A stretch of DNA of 64,000 nt from Gari tellinella (GCA_922989275.2 OV277856.1:87997038-88061037); one strand, 5' to 3'; shown: positions 11,101-26,100, numbered from the stretch's first letter. Notes: a model not told the origin generated them from the letters alone. Program-made: numbers and translations.

Positions 11101-14100
11101 GCGCATTGAGTGTACATGTTGTCGCAATTTTATTAACTTCCCCATGAGCTATGCCCAATGACAGGGGCAGTTTATACTATGAATAATAAACATGTAGTAT
11201 CATTATCTCTGAACCACTTTTGGGGTTTCATAAAGGATATTTACATCATTCATTTGAAGTAAACTTTCTTCTGAGAATATTCTCAGAATGCCACCAGAAT
11301 GCACCATTTTATTGTTAATTTCAAAAGATTTCACCATATTATGTACTGTTTTCAGCGCTGGTTTTGTCAAGTATCGTTAAGAAAAGTTGCATCTTCTTTC
11401 TGTCTTATGAAACCACTTTTGGCATTTCATAAAGGATATTTCAATCGTTCTTTTGAAGTAAACTTTCTTCTATGAATGTTCTCAGATGCCACCAGAATTC
11501 ACCGTTTTAAGGTTAATTTAAAAAAAAAAAAAAACTGTGTTATGTACTGTTTTCAGTTCTGGTTTTGTCAAGTATCGTTAAAAATGTTCATCTTCTTTCC
11601 GTCTTTTGAAACCACTTTTAGGGTTTTATTAAGGATATTTAAACCATTTTTTTTAAGTAAGCTTTCTTTTAGGAATGTGCTCAGAATGCCACCAGAATGC
11701 ACCATTTTATTGTTAATTTCAAAAAATTTCGCTGTATTATTTACTGTTTGCAGTGCTTGTTTTATCAAGTATCGTTAAAAAATTGCATGCATCTTCTTTC
11801 TGTTTTTTAACACCATTTTTGGGATTTCATAAAGGATATTAAAACCATTCTTTTGAAGTAAGCTTTCTTCTAGGATTGTGCTCAGAATGCCACCAGAATG
11901 CACCATTTTATTGTTAATTTCAAAAACTTTCGCTGTATTATTTACTGTTTGCAGTGCTGATTTTGTCAAGTATCGTTAAAAAATTGCATGCATCTTCTTT
12001 CTGTCTTATGACACCATTTTTGGGATTTCATAAAGGATATTTATATCATTCTTTTAAAGTAAACTTTCTTAGAAGATTGTTCTCAAATGCCACCAGAATG
12101 CACCATTTTAATGTTAATTTAAAAAAAGTTCCGGGTTTTTCCCTCTTTATGACGATTGTAACTTCTTTCTGTCTTATAATACCACTTTTGTGGTGTTTGG
12201 ATATTTACATCATTCTATTGATGTAAACTTTTTTCTTAGAATGTCCCCAGAATGTATCTTTTTGGTGTTAATTAAAAAAATGTCCGACCCTTAATTATAG
12301 TTGTCTGAGAATCGATTTTTCTTCTTCTCAAGTTTACGTTTAAATCTTCTTTCTGACTTATGAAACCACTTTTTTTTGGTGTTTCATAGGGATGTTTACA
12401 TCATTCTAGAATGCCCTCAGCATGCACCATTTTGATGTTAATTTCAAAAAATTTCCAAGGGAGGTCCCCCGTACCCCCCTTATGGGAGGGGTTCCACCCC
12501 TCCCATACCCTCCCCAAGTGTGCCCCCCCACTCAGAAATTTCTGGATCCGGGCCTGGAGCCCATGGCAATGGTCTCAGAGGTAGGTTCTTATAGCCTTCA
12601 TGCGAGATGTGTATGAAATACTGGAGCCTATGGCCATGGTCTCAGAGGTAGGTTCTTATAGCCTTCATGCGAGATTTGTATGAAATACTGGAGCCAATGG
12701 CAATGGTCTCAGAGGTAGGTTCTTATAGCCTTCATGCGAGATGTGTATGAAATACTGGAGCCAATGGCAATGGTCTCAGAGGTAGGTTCTTATAGCCTTC
12801 ATGCGAGATGTGTATGAAATACTGGAGTCCATGGCAATGGTCTCAGAGGTAGGTTCTTATAGCCTTCATGCGAGATGTGTATGAAATACTGGAGCCCATG
12901 GCAATGGTCTCAGAGGTAGGTTCTTATAGCCTTCATGCGAGATGTGTATGAAATACTGGAGCCCATGGCAATGGTCTCAGAGGTAGGTTCTTATAGCCTT
13001 CATGCGAGATGTGTATGAAATACTGGAGCCCATGGCAATGGTCTCAGAGGTAGGTTCTTATAGCCTTCATGCGAGATGTGTATGAAATACTGGAGCCCAT
13101 GGCAATGGTCTCAGAGGTAGGTTCTTTTAGCCTTCATGCGAGATGTGTATGAAATACTGGAGCCCATGGCAATGGTCTCAGAGGTAGGTTCTTATAGCCT
13201 TCATGCGAGATGTGTATGAAATACTGGAGCCAATGGCAATGGTCTCAGAGGTAGGTTCTTATAGCCTTCATGCGAGATGTGTATGAAATACTGGAGCCAA
13301 TGGCAATGGTCTCAGAGGTAGGTTCTTATAGCCTTCATGCGAGATGTGTATGAAATACTGGAGCCCATGGCAATGGTCTCAGAGGTAGGTTCTTATAGCC
13401 TTCATGCGAGATGTGTATGAAATACTGGAGCCCATGGCAATGGTCTCAGAGGTAGGTTCTTTTAGCCTTCATGCGAGATGTGTATGAAATACTGGAGCCC
13501 ATGGCAATGGTCTCAGAGGTAGGTTCTTATAGCCTTCATGCGAGATGTGTATGAAATACTGGAGCCCATGGCAATGGTCTCAGAGGTAGGTTCTTATAGC
13601 CTTCATGCGAGATGTGTATGAAATACTGGAGCCAATGGCAATGGTCTCAGAGGTAGGTTCTTATAGCCTTCATGCGAGATGTGTATGAAATACTGGAGCC
13701 CATGGCAATGGTCTCAGAGGTAGGTTCTTATAGCCTTCATGCGAGATGTGTATGAAATACTGGAGCCAATGGCAACAGTTTACAAACATTGACACAGTGT
13801 TGACTTAGATTGATATAACATTTGCTTAAACTTATTGAACCAAGGGACAGGTATACTTATCCTTCATATACATTGTACCTCTAAAGAGTACACTTGTCCT
13901 ATGCAAACGGTGTAGACCCAGACTAGAGGGCTCCTGATCAAGGTCTATACTGTTTGTTATTTTGAGGCACACTGTTAAAAAGACCCTAACTGGCCCAAAA
14001 TGGACTTTACTTAATTGGAAACTGCAGAAAAGGAAGTTTCATCAATGAACCCCTGTGTCGGCATGCTAATTTTGTGACAAATGCTGTTTCAGGGTCTCAT

Positions 14101-17100
14101 GGCAATACTATTTATCATAGAGGCAAAAGAATTCCATAAAATCACAGATTGAGTTAATTTTTCTATTCAAAATTATGCAATTATTGTTAGAAATTATTTT
14201 AAAACTAATCTCTGACCTCAAATCAAGCTGACTGTTGCTATTAGTCCAATTTTAAACTTTTCAAAATACTCCAGCTATAATATAGAAAATATTCTTGTGA
14301 CATATATTCATGACTGCATTTCTTCAGTTGATGAATAAATTAAATGTGCTAAATAAAAGGTGCTTCTATTGGGGGAAGGGTTAAACACAGTCAGACATAG
14401 GAGTTTAGCACCCTTTTTGCTATGGAGGAGAGAGTGAAAAGCATGTCAGTCACATCTTTTGGGGTTTCTTGGTTGTTATTTTGTTTTAACTCCTGAGTTA
14501 TATTTCTTATAGGTTGAAGATACTTTCATGTCGGCCTCAGACAATGGAATAGACTGGTCTAAGGCTGCAGAAAACATCCAACAGTTTATAGACTCTATCC
14601 GGACCTTAACCACTAACAGCGTATGGACCGAAGCTGACTTGGACTGGGAGAAACTGTGGACAATGTTTACTATGATAGGAGAAACTCTAGAAGGACTGAC
14701 AATGGAATCAGTCTCTGGGTAGGTTTAATATGCTAAATACTTGTATTTATGATTGGAATCTAATATAATTATGGTTATCGATAACGGAATACCTCTGTCA
14801 ATTGAAAGTCAATAATCAATAGTACTTTACTCCATAGACTGTTTCTCATTTTGAAGAGAGCTGGTCACTTAAAGCAGGTTGAAAGTAAAGCAGAATGTGC
14901 CATAAGGCCAAAGGTACATTCTACTTTACTTTCAGTCTGCTTTAAGCTATTATTTGCTAGGTTATAAACATATTACCTGTTGCGCATATTCATGACTGTA
15001 TATATTTTCTTCAGTAGATGAATATATTGAAGGCGTAAAATGTGAGATTATGGAGTAAAGTGTTGAAGTTTACATGTAAATGCCACTAAATTACTGTTTA
15101 CTAAAGCATACTCTCATTCCAGACGATACATGGAACCCTGGTGACAAGTATACTTGTCAAATGCAGTGTACTTGTTGTATGCTTGTTGTATGCAAACAGT
15201 GTAAAACTAGATCAGAAGGCTCCTACAGGAACCCTCTGATTAGGGTCTGCACTGATTGTTAATTTGCAATACATGTATATTGTAAAAACACCCCTTAAAA
15301 GTTATAATTGACTTAATTGTAAACTGGAATTGTCCATTTGAAGTTTCATGGGTGAGCGAGTTAACAACAACTCGAATGATTAAGTGTTAGGTAGGAATAT
15401 CTAATATTTACCTAACCCATTCCTCTATGACCAGGCCTGATCACACCTTTACCTATCCCTCATACAGATGCCTTGTCATGTTCCTACCCTGTCATGATAA
15501 AGAGCCATAGGCAACTTCTCATACACTATGACATTTGGCTTCTCATATCAGGGTGAAAAGTAAAGGAGAAAATTCCTAAGGGATTTGCAGCCTGACTTAC
15601 GAAGGCAACAACTGTCTTAACCCTTTGAGCCCTAGTCATAGATATATGCACCCTTTGCAAACAATGTACATGTGAAGAGTACACTTGTCTGATGCAAACA
15701 GTGAGGACCAATATCAGAGTGTTCCTATAGGATCCCTCTGACCAGGGCCTGCTCTGTTTGGTATATTGCAGTACATTTATGGAATCAACCATAAATAGTC
15801 AAAAATGGACTGGGCTGAATTGGAACTGTCCTTTTGAAGTTTCAGGGGGAAAGGGTTAGATACTGAAGACATATGAGGGGAATGATTTAATAATGGTCAA
15901 GTTCAACGGCTCATTTTATTACAGAGACAATCTTCGAACCACTACAGCTACCCTAGTGACGTTAGATGAGCTATTTATAGATGTGCCATTGTGGACCAGG
16001 GTAAAACACTACTGTCAGACCTGGCTCTACTGGACCAAGACAATGAACGGCTATGTGGAGGCCTCTCAAGGTAGTTAACCCTTTCACCCATAGACACACC
16101 TTTTTAAAGACGATTCCAGAGATGTCACAAGACAGGATTAGATGGAGAAATAAACAATAATTGGGACTTTTATAATCTGACTTACGAAAAAAATTTGTCG
16201 TACAAAGTTTTATGAAACGAGCCCAGGGCTCCAGATAATAGGGAGTAATCTGAACAAATCAAACACTTTCTCACTCATTTTAGCACCAAATCCTATGGTG
16301 TTGCTATACTCATTAGAATCGTATTGAAGAGACAATTCTAATGAGTAGTAACATCATAGGGTTTAATGCAGAGATAAAAAATTTAGTATTTCATTTACTC
16401 TGAATATTCCCCTTATTTGAAGTTCATTGTACTACTGTTGACATTACAGAGCCAGGCTTCAACATCACTGAGTTCATCAGCCTGCAGTCTCCCACCCTGG
16501 GTGCTCACTTCAAAGACGCTGCACTCTCCATCCCAGACTTGACAGAGATTCTCATAGTAGAAAACATGGCAACGGTAAGTACAGTAAAACCTCTCCATTA
16601 CAACAACGAAAAAGAAGGCTAATTCATTGTATAGCTTAAAGCAAGGTGACAGTAAAACAGAAAGCTCCTACAGGAGCTTTCTGTTTTAATGTCACATTTC
16701 TTTAAGCAGTCACCTGTCTTAAACACCTAATAATTAACACAATTTAGTTGCTGTAATGGAGAGGTTCTACTGTAAATGTTCGGAAAGAAAACGGGTACCT
16801 TACACATGATGTCTGTGCTTCCAATAGTTGTCTGTATATAGCAATAAGATAACTCATTTGGTTAACCCATTCACAGCCATGAAAACACCCCTTTACTGTC
16901 ATGATGGCATCTTCTTTAAGCAATTGTCTTTTGCTTTTATTTTTCAAATTTAAATCTCAAGGGGCTCTCTGATCACGAGCTTCGTTATTTGTAATTTTGC
17001 AATACATTATAAAATAAAACCTAAGATGGTCCAAAATGGACTCGACTTAATTGGGAATGGAAACTTTTCATTTCAAGTTTCATGGCTCAATCAGGTAAAA

Positions 17101-20100
17101 AAAATGGATTGACTTGTTTTTCCAGATTTTTGGCAACCTGTTGTCAATCAACTATGATACTGTGTGTAACGGCAGCAAAGTGAGTACTGCAGTTGTTGGT
17201 AAGTCGACCAGTCTAGCCATGTTGGAGGAGAGTCTGTGTAAGATTGACATAGAGGCCATCAACAATGAGATGAGGGCTAACAACCCACACTATGATGCCT
17301 ATATATCCCAGGTCAGTGACAAAACAACACGTCCAGATAATTGGCAATAAAGAGAAACATTCGCTGAACAGGAAATAGAAAGAAGATGTATTCTAACACA
17401 CCTCGCGCACGCCCCTATATAAACAAAGAAGGAACGTATCAGTGTTTAAAATCTCAATAAAACATGCACACACTGTAACGTCTTAATGTGACGTCATATG
17501 GCTTAGAAAATGCATACGCCAAGAAATGTAGCGCTGTTGCATCAGTGCAAATTGTGGTTAAATTGAAGTGTTAGAATCGAAATAATAAATTCATACCAGT
17601 GTTTTATCATGCAATAAAACACGGGTTGGAGTTGAGATGCGTAGTAATTAAATCACGAGGCCGAAGAATTTAATATTTCTTAATTAAAATTTGTATAATT
17701 TTTGCATCTTTTGAAAAAGCATGAACTTCTCTAAAAAAAACTAATGCAAGACAGAAGTTCAGCAGAAAACTCCAAAAGGAGCATGTTGCTCTACTTTTTT
17801 CCTGCATTAAGCAGTATAGTATACAGTGATTATGGGTAGGGTTAACAAAAAAAAATTATCCTTCTTTTAATATTGATTCATCAAATATAAAGAATGAGTT
17901 TATTCTTGCTTATTGACAGCTTGAGATTATCATGATGGATACAGAGTCTCTACCAGCTGTAATGGTGAACTGGACAGACCTTATCTTGAGTTCAGAAGAG
18001 TACCTCACTCACTCCAGCAAAGTGCTGTTTGGGGATGGTTTGAACTTTGACATGTCCACCATACCTGGAAACCTGAATATGACTATTGATGAATTTGTCA
18101 CAATGGCTGGGGAAGTGAACGGAGATAATTTGATGAAGTAGGAGCATTTTTAGCATCCTTTAACCCTTTACTCCATAGATAATTTATTCCTCCACTTCTA
18201 GCAGATGGTAGTTTCAAGTAGGCTGGAAATAAAGCAGAATGCACCTTAAGACACATACTACTTTACTTTCAACCTGCTTTAAGTGGTCCCCTATTTTCAA
18301 AACTAAAACAGGCTATGGAGTAAAGGGTTAATTCAGTCCAAAAACTTAAAACTGATTCCCTTTTTTGCATGATTGCCTTACAACGCCTTTATCTATTCCT
18401 CTGAAAAAGCAATACAAATTGATATTTATCAATGGTGTTGATTACAGGTAGCAACTTAAATCAAGATGAAAGTAAAACAGAAAACTCCTAGAGGAGCTTT
18501 CTGCATTACTATCAAATTGACTGAAGCAGTCACCTTCCTTCAGACAATTGAATAGGTGATTTGTGCATTTGGCTATTGAGGACAGAGTTTACACTTGCCA
18601 TTTTTCAGAGAGAGAAAAAAGAGTTCATGTGGAAAGTCAATAATAAGGGTTAAATCAGTGAATGATGGGACTACTAGAGTTCTTAAATATGGTTTGAAAA
18701 CAAAACTTATTGATTTGAATTTCTGTTTCATGTACCCTCATAGAAAAGTATTGTCAATCCTTTACCCAGTGCTCTTGTCTGTAAGAAAAGTTTTTAGCTT
18801 AATGCAGATCAAATGTAATGCAGAAAGCTCCTATAGGAGCTTTCTGTATTGATTTTGTTCTGCATTAACCTTTTCAACCCATGCCTGTTTCTAGTTTTGA
18901 AGACAGTTGACCACTTGAAGTAGGTGGAAATTAAAGCAAGGTGCATTCTGCTTTACTTTCAGCCTACTTTAAACTACCTTCTGCTAGGATCTAGAAAATA
19001 TTTCTTAAGATACATATTCACAACTGTATAAAATGGAACTATTTCCTTCAGTGGAGAAATAAATTAAATGTGTAAAAAGGTGTATCTACTGAGTAAAAGG
19101 TTAAGCAGTCACTTACCTTTAACCCTTTCCTCCATGCAACCTCAAATGGACACTTCTAGTTTTCATTTTAGTCTAGTCCATTTTTGACTTGTTAGGGTTG
19201 ATTTTTACAAGATGTCAAAATGACAAACAGTGTCAAAATGACAAACACTGTAGACCCAGATCAGAGGGCTCCTTAAGGAGCCCTCTGATCAGGGTCTACA
19301 CTGTTTGCATAGGACAAGTCATAGTATACTCCTCACGTGTACACTGTTTGCAGATTAAGCATAATTATATGCATGACTAGGGTTCAAAGATTCAAAGGTT
19401 TCCATTCTTTCCTAATTGGTCTGTTGCTCATAAGAGTTTGTATTGTAGATAACTGTGTTGTGTTTCAGAATATTGGAGAATGTGAATGATCTGTACCGTG
19501 CCTTCCAAGGGGATTCCAGCGTTGCCTCTCCTCTCATTGACTACATGGTGGTAAACAATTACATGGAGTATCATATCCTGGTATTCTTAAACAAACAGAT
19601 GGACTACTTTAACGGTAATATTTTAATTGGTTGTACATATACTTGTTCATGGAGTTAAAGACAAGTTGCAGCTAAATGCAGGATCAAATGAGCAGAAATA
19701 TCCTTCATCCTTTAATTATTTACCCAATATAGTCTGTTCTTTATTTTGAAGAGAGGTGACCACTTAAAGCAGGTTGAAAGTAAAGCCAAATGCACCTTAA
19801 GGTACACTCTGCCCTACTTACAGCCTGCTTTAAGCTATAATATTCTAGGATATAGAAAATATTTTTTATGATACATATTCATGGCTGCTTAAAGTAGAAC
19901 AGTTTTCTTCAGTGAAGGAATGAACTAAATGCATAAAATGGGGTATACACCTATGGATTAATGGGTTAATCAGTCAGCCACTTGTTTGAAACACCAAAAA
20001 CATTAACACCCCTGACTCAGCTATTTCTTTCTATGAGTGATTCTTACTCAACTGTATTAAAATTGTTTAAAACAAACCATCTTGAGTAAAGCAAACACTT

Positions 20101-23100
20101 GATGGCTTAGCATGGATGCTGCTTTAGACATTTGCCTGTTTGATGGAGGATAGAAAGAATGCATTATTGTTATTCTACATCAAGCTTCCACAAGTGTTAA
20201 TGACTATCTATAGGCCTTTCATTTGACTATACCGGTATCATTTACCAAAGTATTTTAAACTCAAATTGGTGTTAAGTATCTGTTGTTTTACTATCTATCT
20301 TTTAGTTGATTGCCACTTGCTTTTGGGTGTGGTGGTTGTTTTATTTTATTTCTGTATATTCTAGGCTCTGCTGTGGTTGATCTAAAGACTTACATGGGCT
20401 CGTCAGAGGCAGACAAACTGTTTGATGTGATTGTGAAGTCCCCAGAATTGGTTCCTGTCCTGTTTGAGACACTGAAGTCTGTTACATTTAACAGCAATCA
20501 GGTAGTTAAACTACATGTAAAATAGTGTAAATGCTTAAGCCATTTTCACCTTGTCCTCCTTAGAATGTTTTCAGTGTTTCAGACATGCAATCCATTTATG
20601 CCGAGATATTATAAGACACCCTGTCAATGTGCTTGCTTGACTAGTTGCAATTTTCTCCATACAGCTTATCATTTCATATGAAAAAGCAAACAGTGTAGAC
20701 CTTGGTAAGACACCACAGTTTTTGACAGAATGAAAGTAAAGCAGATAGCTTATGTAGAAGCTTCCTGCTTTAATTTGATAATTCTTCTCTAAGCAGTCAT
20801 GTACCATATTTCAAATTTTGTATGATATATACTAAGTTTCATTTGAGAGAAATTTACTGTACATTTTTAGCCATTTTCATTTTCTGTCTCAGCCAAACAA
20901 AGTAGCAATAGCTAGACTAAGATTTTATATTCTCGTCTTAGTCAAATGTTGGGGTAGGTGTCATTTGGAGTTAGCTCCAACATTATGTTTTCTTTTTAGC
21001 TCTGTTGCTCAAAAACGTTAAGTGCTAGACCAACAGCATTTGGAATACCGATGTAGCAAGTCTAAAATTTATGGACTGATGGGCAAAGTCAGAGTCAGGT
21101 AAAGTATTTAATTCCACAACATTCTTGTTTACATTTTAGCTGGTATCAGAGCAGCTAGACCAATTATGTAATACAAGTGCAGCAGCCTTCTCAGAGTTGA
21201 TTGTGAGGGCACCTAACACCACTATGACAAATGCACAGATACAGGAACTAGTGTGTGCAGTCGACTTAGACTGGGAAAAACTTCTGAACCAGCTGAGAGT
21301 CAGCCTTGATGGCCTTGATGACTTGATCACTGCTGTAAGTAGTCAAAACTTAATTCATTTATATCTGTGAACAATGCAATATAATTTATACATATATCCA
21401 AATAGAGGAGGGGGATATCAAATACTTTACTTCATTATGTCGCCACCAAGACCTATATTGTACGGTACTACTCATTAGAATGACTAAATGTGTAGTCATA
21501 AGACTCACAACATAGGTTATAGTGAACACTTAACTCTTTCCTCCCTGAAACTTTAAATGGACAAATCCAGTTTCGATTTTAGTCTAGTCCATTTCTGACT
21601 TTTAAGGGTTGTTTTTGTCATTTTTTGGAATTATGACAAACAGTGAAGACCCTGATCAGAGGGCTCCTTTCGGAGCCCTCTGATCTGGGTCTTCACTGTT
21701 TGCATAGGACATGTGTACTATTCACATGTACACTGTTTGAAAAGCACGCCTATATGCGGAACTAGGGTTCAAAGAGTTAAGTAAAATATTTACAAGATAT
21801 TGTTTGATAAAAACATACAGAAGGAAAATACTAACCAAAACACCACAATTAAAGTGATCCGTCTTTAACCCACTTCCCCATAGTTTGTTTCTAGTTTTAA
21901 AAGCAGATGGCCTTTTAAAGCAGGTTGAAAGTAAAGCAGAATTTGCCTTAAGGCACACTCTGCTTTAGTTTCAGCCTGTATTAAGCTATCATTTACTACA
22001 ATATAGAATACAGCTTTTTTGGTACATATTCATGACTGTATAAATTAAAACTATCTTCTTCACTGAAGGAATAAATTACATGTGTAATATTATTTATTTT
22101 ATTTATATTATCTGGTTAAGCAATAGCCTGTCTGATGTTTGTGCACTGTTTGTTTTTGGTGCAAAGTAATATTGCAGTAACCCTCATAATTATATGCATC
22201 ATATACAAATACATGTAGTATAGCGGTGAAGAGCTCACTTGTCCAGTGCATACAGTATAGACCCTGATCAGAGAGCTCCCACAGGAGCCCTCTGATCAGA
22301 GTTTGCAGTGTTTTTTTTTTTTTTTGTAATTAATTTTATTTCCGTCAAAAATACAATGCATAACAGATACAATAATCATGCTATACATCAGTTATACAGA
22401 ACATACAATATATCGTCAAGACATGGCATCTTCATGGATCAGTTTTATGATAACAATATATTACCGAATAACGAACAATAAACATGAAAATTGCATTTGA
22501 AGAAATTGTCGATTAAAAAGTATCGACATATTCTGACGGTCATAGTTTTTTGGAGGGTATAGATGAGAAAATGGTAGTGATTATGAAAATAATAGAAAAA
22601 AGTAAAAAGAATAGGTGAGTAAAAGGAAAGAAAAGAAAAGAAATGGGATTTTTTGTCAGTAATACATTAAGAAAAAAAAACATGTTTAGTTAAGCATTTC
22701 GGATACTTGTATAAGCTAATAAAAATGTCTCCATTTTAATTCATATTGTTCTAATTTGTCTTGGTTTAGAGCAATATGTTTTTCAATACTAATAGCGTTT
22801 TGAAGATTTTGTTTAAAATGTAATATATTAGGTTTCGTTTTAAAAAGTTTGCATCTGTAGATGAAGTATTTTGCATATATAATTATAAAATTGATTTTGT
22901 CGAAATATGGTCCATTTTTTAAAATTCCGAATGAAATTGCTTTGCAAGATAATTCTATGTTAATATGTTTTGATATTAAATAAGTGTTTAAATCTGTCCA
23001 AAAAGTCTGGGTGTGGTAGCATTCCCAAAATAAATGTTCTGGCGTTTCGATGTGCATACTACAAAACTCACATACATTTGTAGATACCAAATTAAATTTG

Positions 23101-26100
23101 ATTAACATATTATTTGTACGTATGATCCTCATAAGGTATTTATATTGAAAGTTTCTTAGCTTAACATCTATTGTGCTTTTAATACCTATTAGATATATTT
23201 TTTGCCAATCAAGATTTTCTTCTTTGGTGATATTTTGCCATTTTTGTTGTGCGGTTATTTCATTTCTTGGTCTAATTTTCTGGCTATAGTTATATAGAAA
23301 TTTTACTGGTTTTTTGGTGTTAAGATATTGACTAAAGAGATTATCTGCGTTGCCTAAGGACATGGTATCATGTTTGATTGCATCTTTCCATGCTTTAGGT
23401 ATACACGATACCAGTTGATTATATTTTAAATAATCATTTTCAGGAATGTCATATAAGATTTTTAGTGCGTTAAATGTAAAGAAAGTTTTGCTTCGAAAAT
23501 CGTATAATTGGTTAAAGTATTTAATGCCTCTGTCGTACCATGTTTTGTAGAATACAGTATTTGAATTGACTTTTATATTTTTGTTGTTCCATATAATTTC
23601 GTTTGAGACTTGATCGGGGGGTTTGAGTTTTTGAAAATTATTCCATGATGAAAGTACATGTTGAAGAAAGGTATTATCTTTGAAAAATTTATTAATATCA
23701 GTATTTGCTAGGTTACTTTCTAAAATTAATTGCCCTCCATATTTGTTCAGCTTGTTAATATATATATGTTTCCATTTACCTCTATTGTTTTTATCAAATA
23801 TTCTACTTATCCAGCTTGCTTTCAGAGACAATATAAACGTGTCAATATCAATCATTTTTAACCCCCCGTGTTCATATGTTTTGATGATCGTTTCTCTCTT
23901 TATTTTGTCTGTTTTTTTGTCCCAAAGAAATTCAAAAAGTTTGCTTTTAATAAAAGTTATAGTTTTCGATGATGGGTTTGATAATACTGTTAATGGATAA
24001 ATTAATTTTGGGAGTGCAAAGGTTTTAATTACATTAATTTTGCCCATTAAGGTTAATTTTCTGTGTTCCCAGCTTTTTAGACAATTTACGAAATTTGAAA
24101 GTTTTGCATCGATATTTTTTGAAATAGTATTTTTTGTGTTTGAACTAAATATTATTCCGAGTGTACTTGCGTTTTCCGAATTCCAATTAAAGTTCTTGTT
24201 TTCTAAATATTTTATGTGGCTTTTTTTAAGAACTCCAGCTCGAAGAGCATTACATTTCTTACTATTAAGTTTTAGACCAGATATAAGTGCAAAATTGTCA
24301 AGTGTTTCTATTAGTGTTTCAAATGACTTTCTCGATCCATCGGTCATAAAGGTACCATCATCTGCATACAATGTTTGCTTAAATTCTAGACCACACATAT
24401 TAATACCCTTAATATCATTGTTATTTGATATACTGTAAGAAAGAAGTTCTAAGCATGTTATAAATAGGTATGGTGATAAAGGACAGCCCTGTCTAACCCC
24501 TCTTTTAATATCGAAGAACTCAGTAAGGAACCCATTGCTTATTACACTGCTTTTTGCATTATTGTAAAATAATTTTACCCAACTTATGAATGAATCACCA
24601 AAATTTAAATGTTTTAAAACTTGAAACATATATGTGTGGTTCAAGCTGTCAAATGCTTTTTCGAAATCTGCAAAAAAGAAGATAGAGGGTAAATTATGTT
24701 CATCGACATATTCAAGTGTTTCACAAAGAATTCTTATATTTTCTCCTATATATCTACCCTTAACAAAACCTGTTTGATCTGAGCCTATTATCGAATCGAG
24801 AACTGTTTTTAATCTATTTGCAATTGCTTTTGTTGCTATTTTGTAATCTGTGTTTAAAAGACTTATTGGGCGCCAGTTTTCTAAAAATACTGAATCCTTT
24901 CCTGGTTTCGGAAGAAGTGTGATTAAACTTTGAGTTTGAAGTTCTGTTAATTGACCGTTTACATAGGAGTAATTTAAAGAGTGAAGAAGGTATTTGCTTA
25001 TATCTTTCCAAAATATTTTATAAAATTCTGTTGTTATGCCATCTGAACCTGGGCTTTTTCCATTTTTCATATAAAACAGTGCTTGTTTACATTGGTATTC
25101 AGTCAAATTACCATTACACTTCTGTTTGTCTTCTTGATTGAGTTTTTTTATATTTTCATGAAAAAAATGCTGTGTTGAATTTTGACAAGGTCTTTCTTTA
25201 TAAAGATTTTGGTAGTATTGCTTCTGTTCTTTTCTTATTTTGTCTTGTTCGTTAATGATTTTTCCATTTACGTTTAATTGACTAATTAGTTTTTTTTCGG
25301 CATTTTTCTTTTCTAAACTTGAGAAATATTTTGAGTTTTTTTCATTAAATTCGACTGATTCTGCCTTTGCTCTAATTATTATTCCTTGTATTTTATGGTC
25401 TATGATAATGTTTAATTCTTGTTTAGCTTCTAAAAGTTCATCTGATGCTCGCTGTTTATCATTTGTGTCTAAAGAAGAAACTAGTTTACTCTCTAAGTGT
25501 TCGATCGTTTTGTGAATTTGGTTTTCCCTTTCAGTTTGTCTTTTTCTCTTTAGTGTAGAAAATTGTATGCTTTCGTTTCTTATACTACCTTTGATTATTT
25601 CCCACAATGTGTTTGGATTGCATTCTTTATTCAAATCAGTAATAGTTTTTATCGAATTTCGAATTGTTTTCTGATAATCAGTGTCCAGTAATATTGAATT
25701 ATTTAATTTGAAGACTCCAGGTCCTTTCGGTGTTTCATTCAATCTAATGTTTATTGTAATTAAAGAGTGGTCCGACTTTGCAGTGTTTGTAATTTTGCAA
25801 TATACTTTAACCCATTCCCCCATAAATACGCCTTTTTACGCCTTTAAATTATTCATCCACCAAAAAAAAGAGTTCATATTTATACAGTCAGGAATATGTG
25901 CAATAAGAAATATGTTCTATATCCTATCAGATTATAGCTTAAAGCAGGCTGAAAGTAAAGCAGAATGCGCCTTAAGGCACATTCTGCTTTACTTTCAACC
26001 TGCTTTAAGTGGTCAACTATTTTCAAAACTAAGAACAGGCTATGGGGTAATGGGTTAAAAAACACTCTGAGTAGTCAGACATGGACAAGACTTCATTGGA

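Larger units (their letters stand above)
9331..12556. mobile_element. 3.2-kb TIR element inserted in the minisatellite
   Basis: The 67-bp array is broken here. Left end 'cagtcccggatttacc', right end '...tctggatccgggcctg', giving a short TIR CAG(T/G)CCCGGAT. The flanks show direct repeat 'gagcc' (or 'ctggagcc' if the terminal CTG is counted), as for a hAT-like 8-bp duplication. Inside are a family-1 foldback (about 9866-10114), a family-2 foldback (10214-10464), short hairpins (10530-10600) and a ~200-bp tandem array. No transposase frame is visible, so it is non-autonomous. Confidence 0.75.

Noticed and set aside
8721..13775. CRISPR-like array
   Set aside because: Repeats are head-to-tail with no unique spacers, and the unit derives from exon 4 and its donor; the DNA is eukaryotic.
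24040..24438. Plus-strand frames opposite the LINE
   Set aside because: Antisense shadows of the reverse-transcriptase ORF.
25681..26058. Plus-strand frame of 125 codons
   Set aside because: It spans LINE antisense and a foldback hairpin; shadow of repeats.
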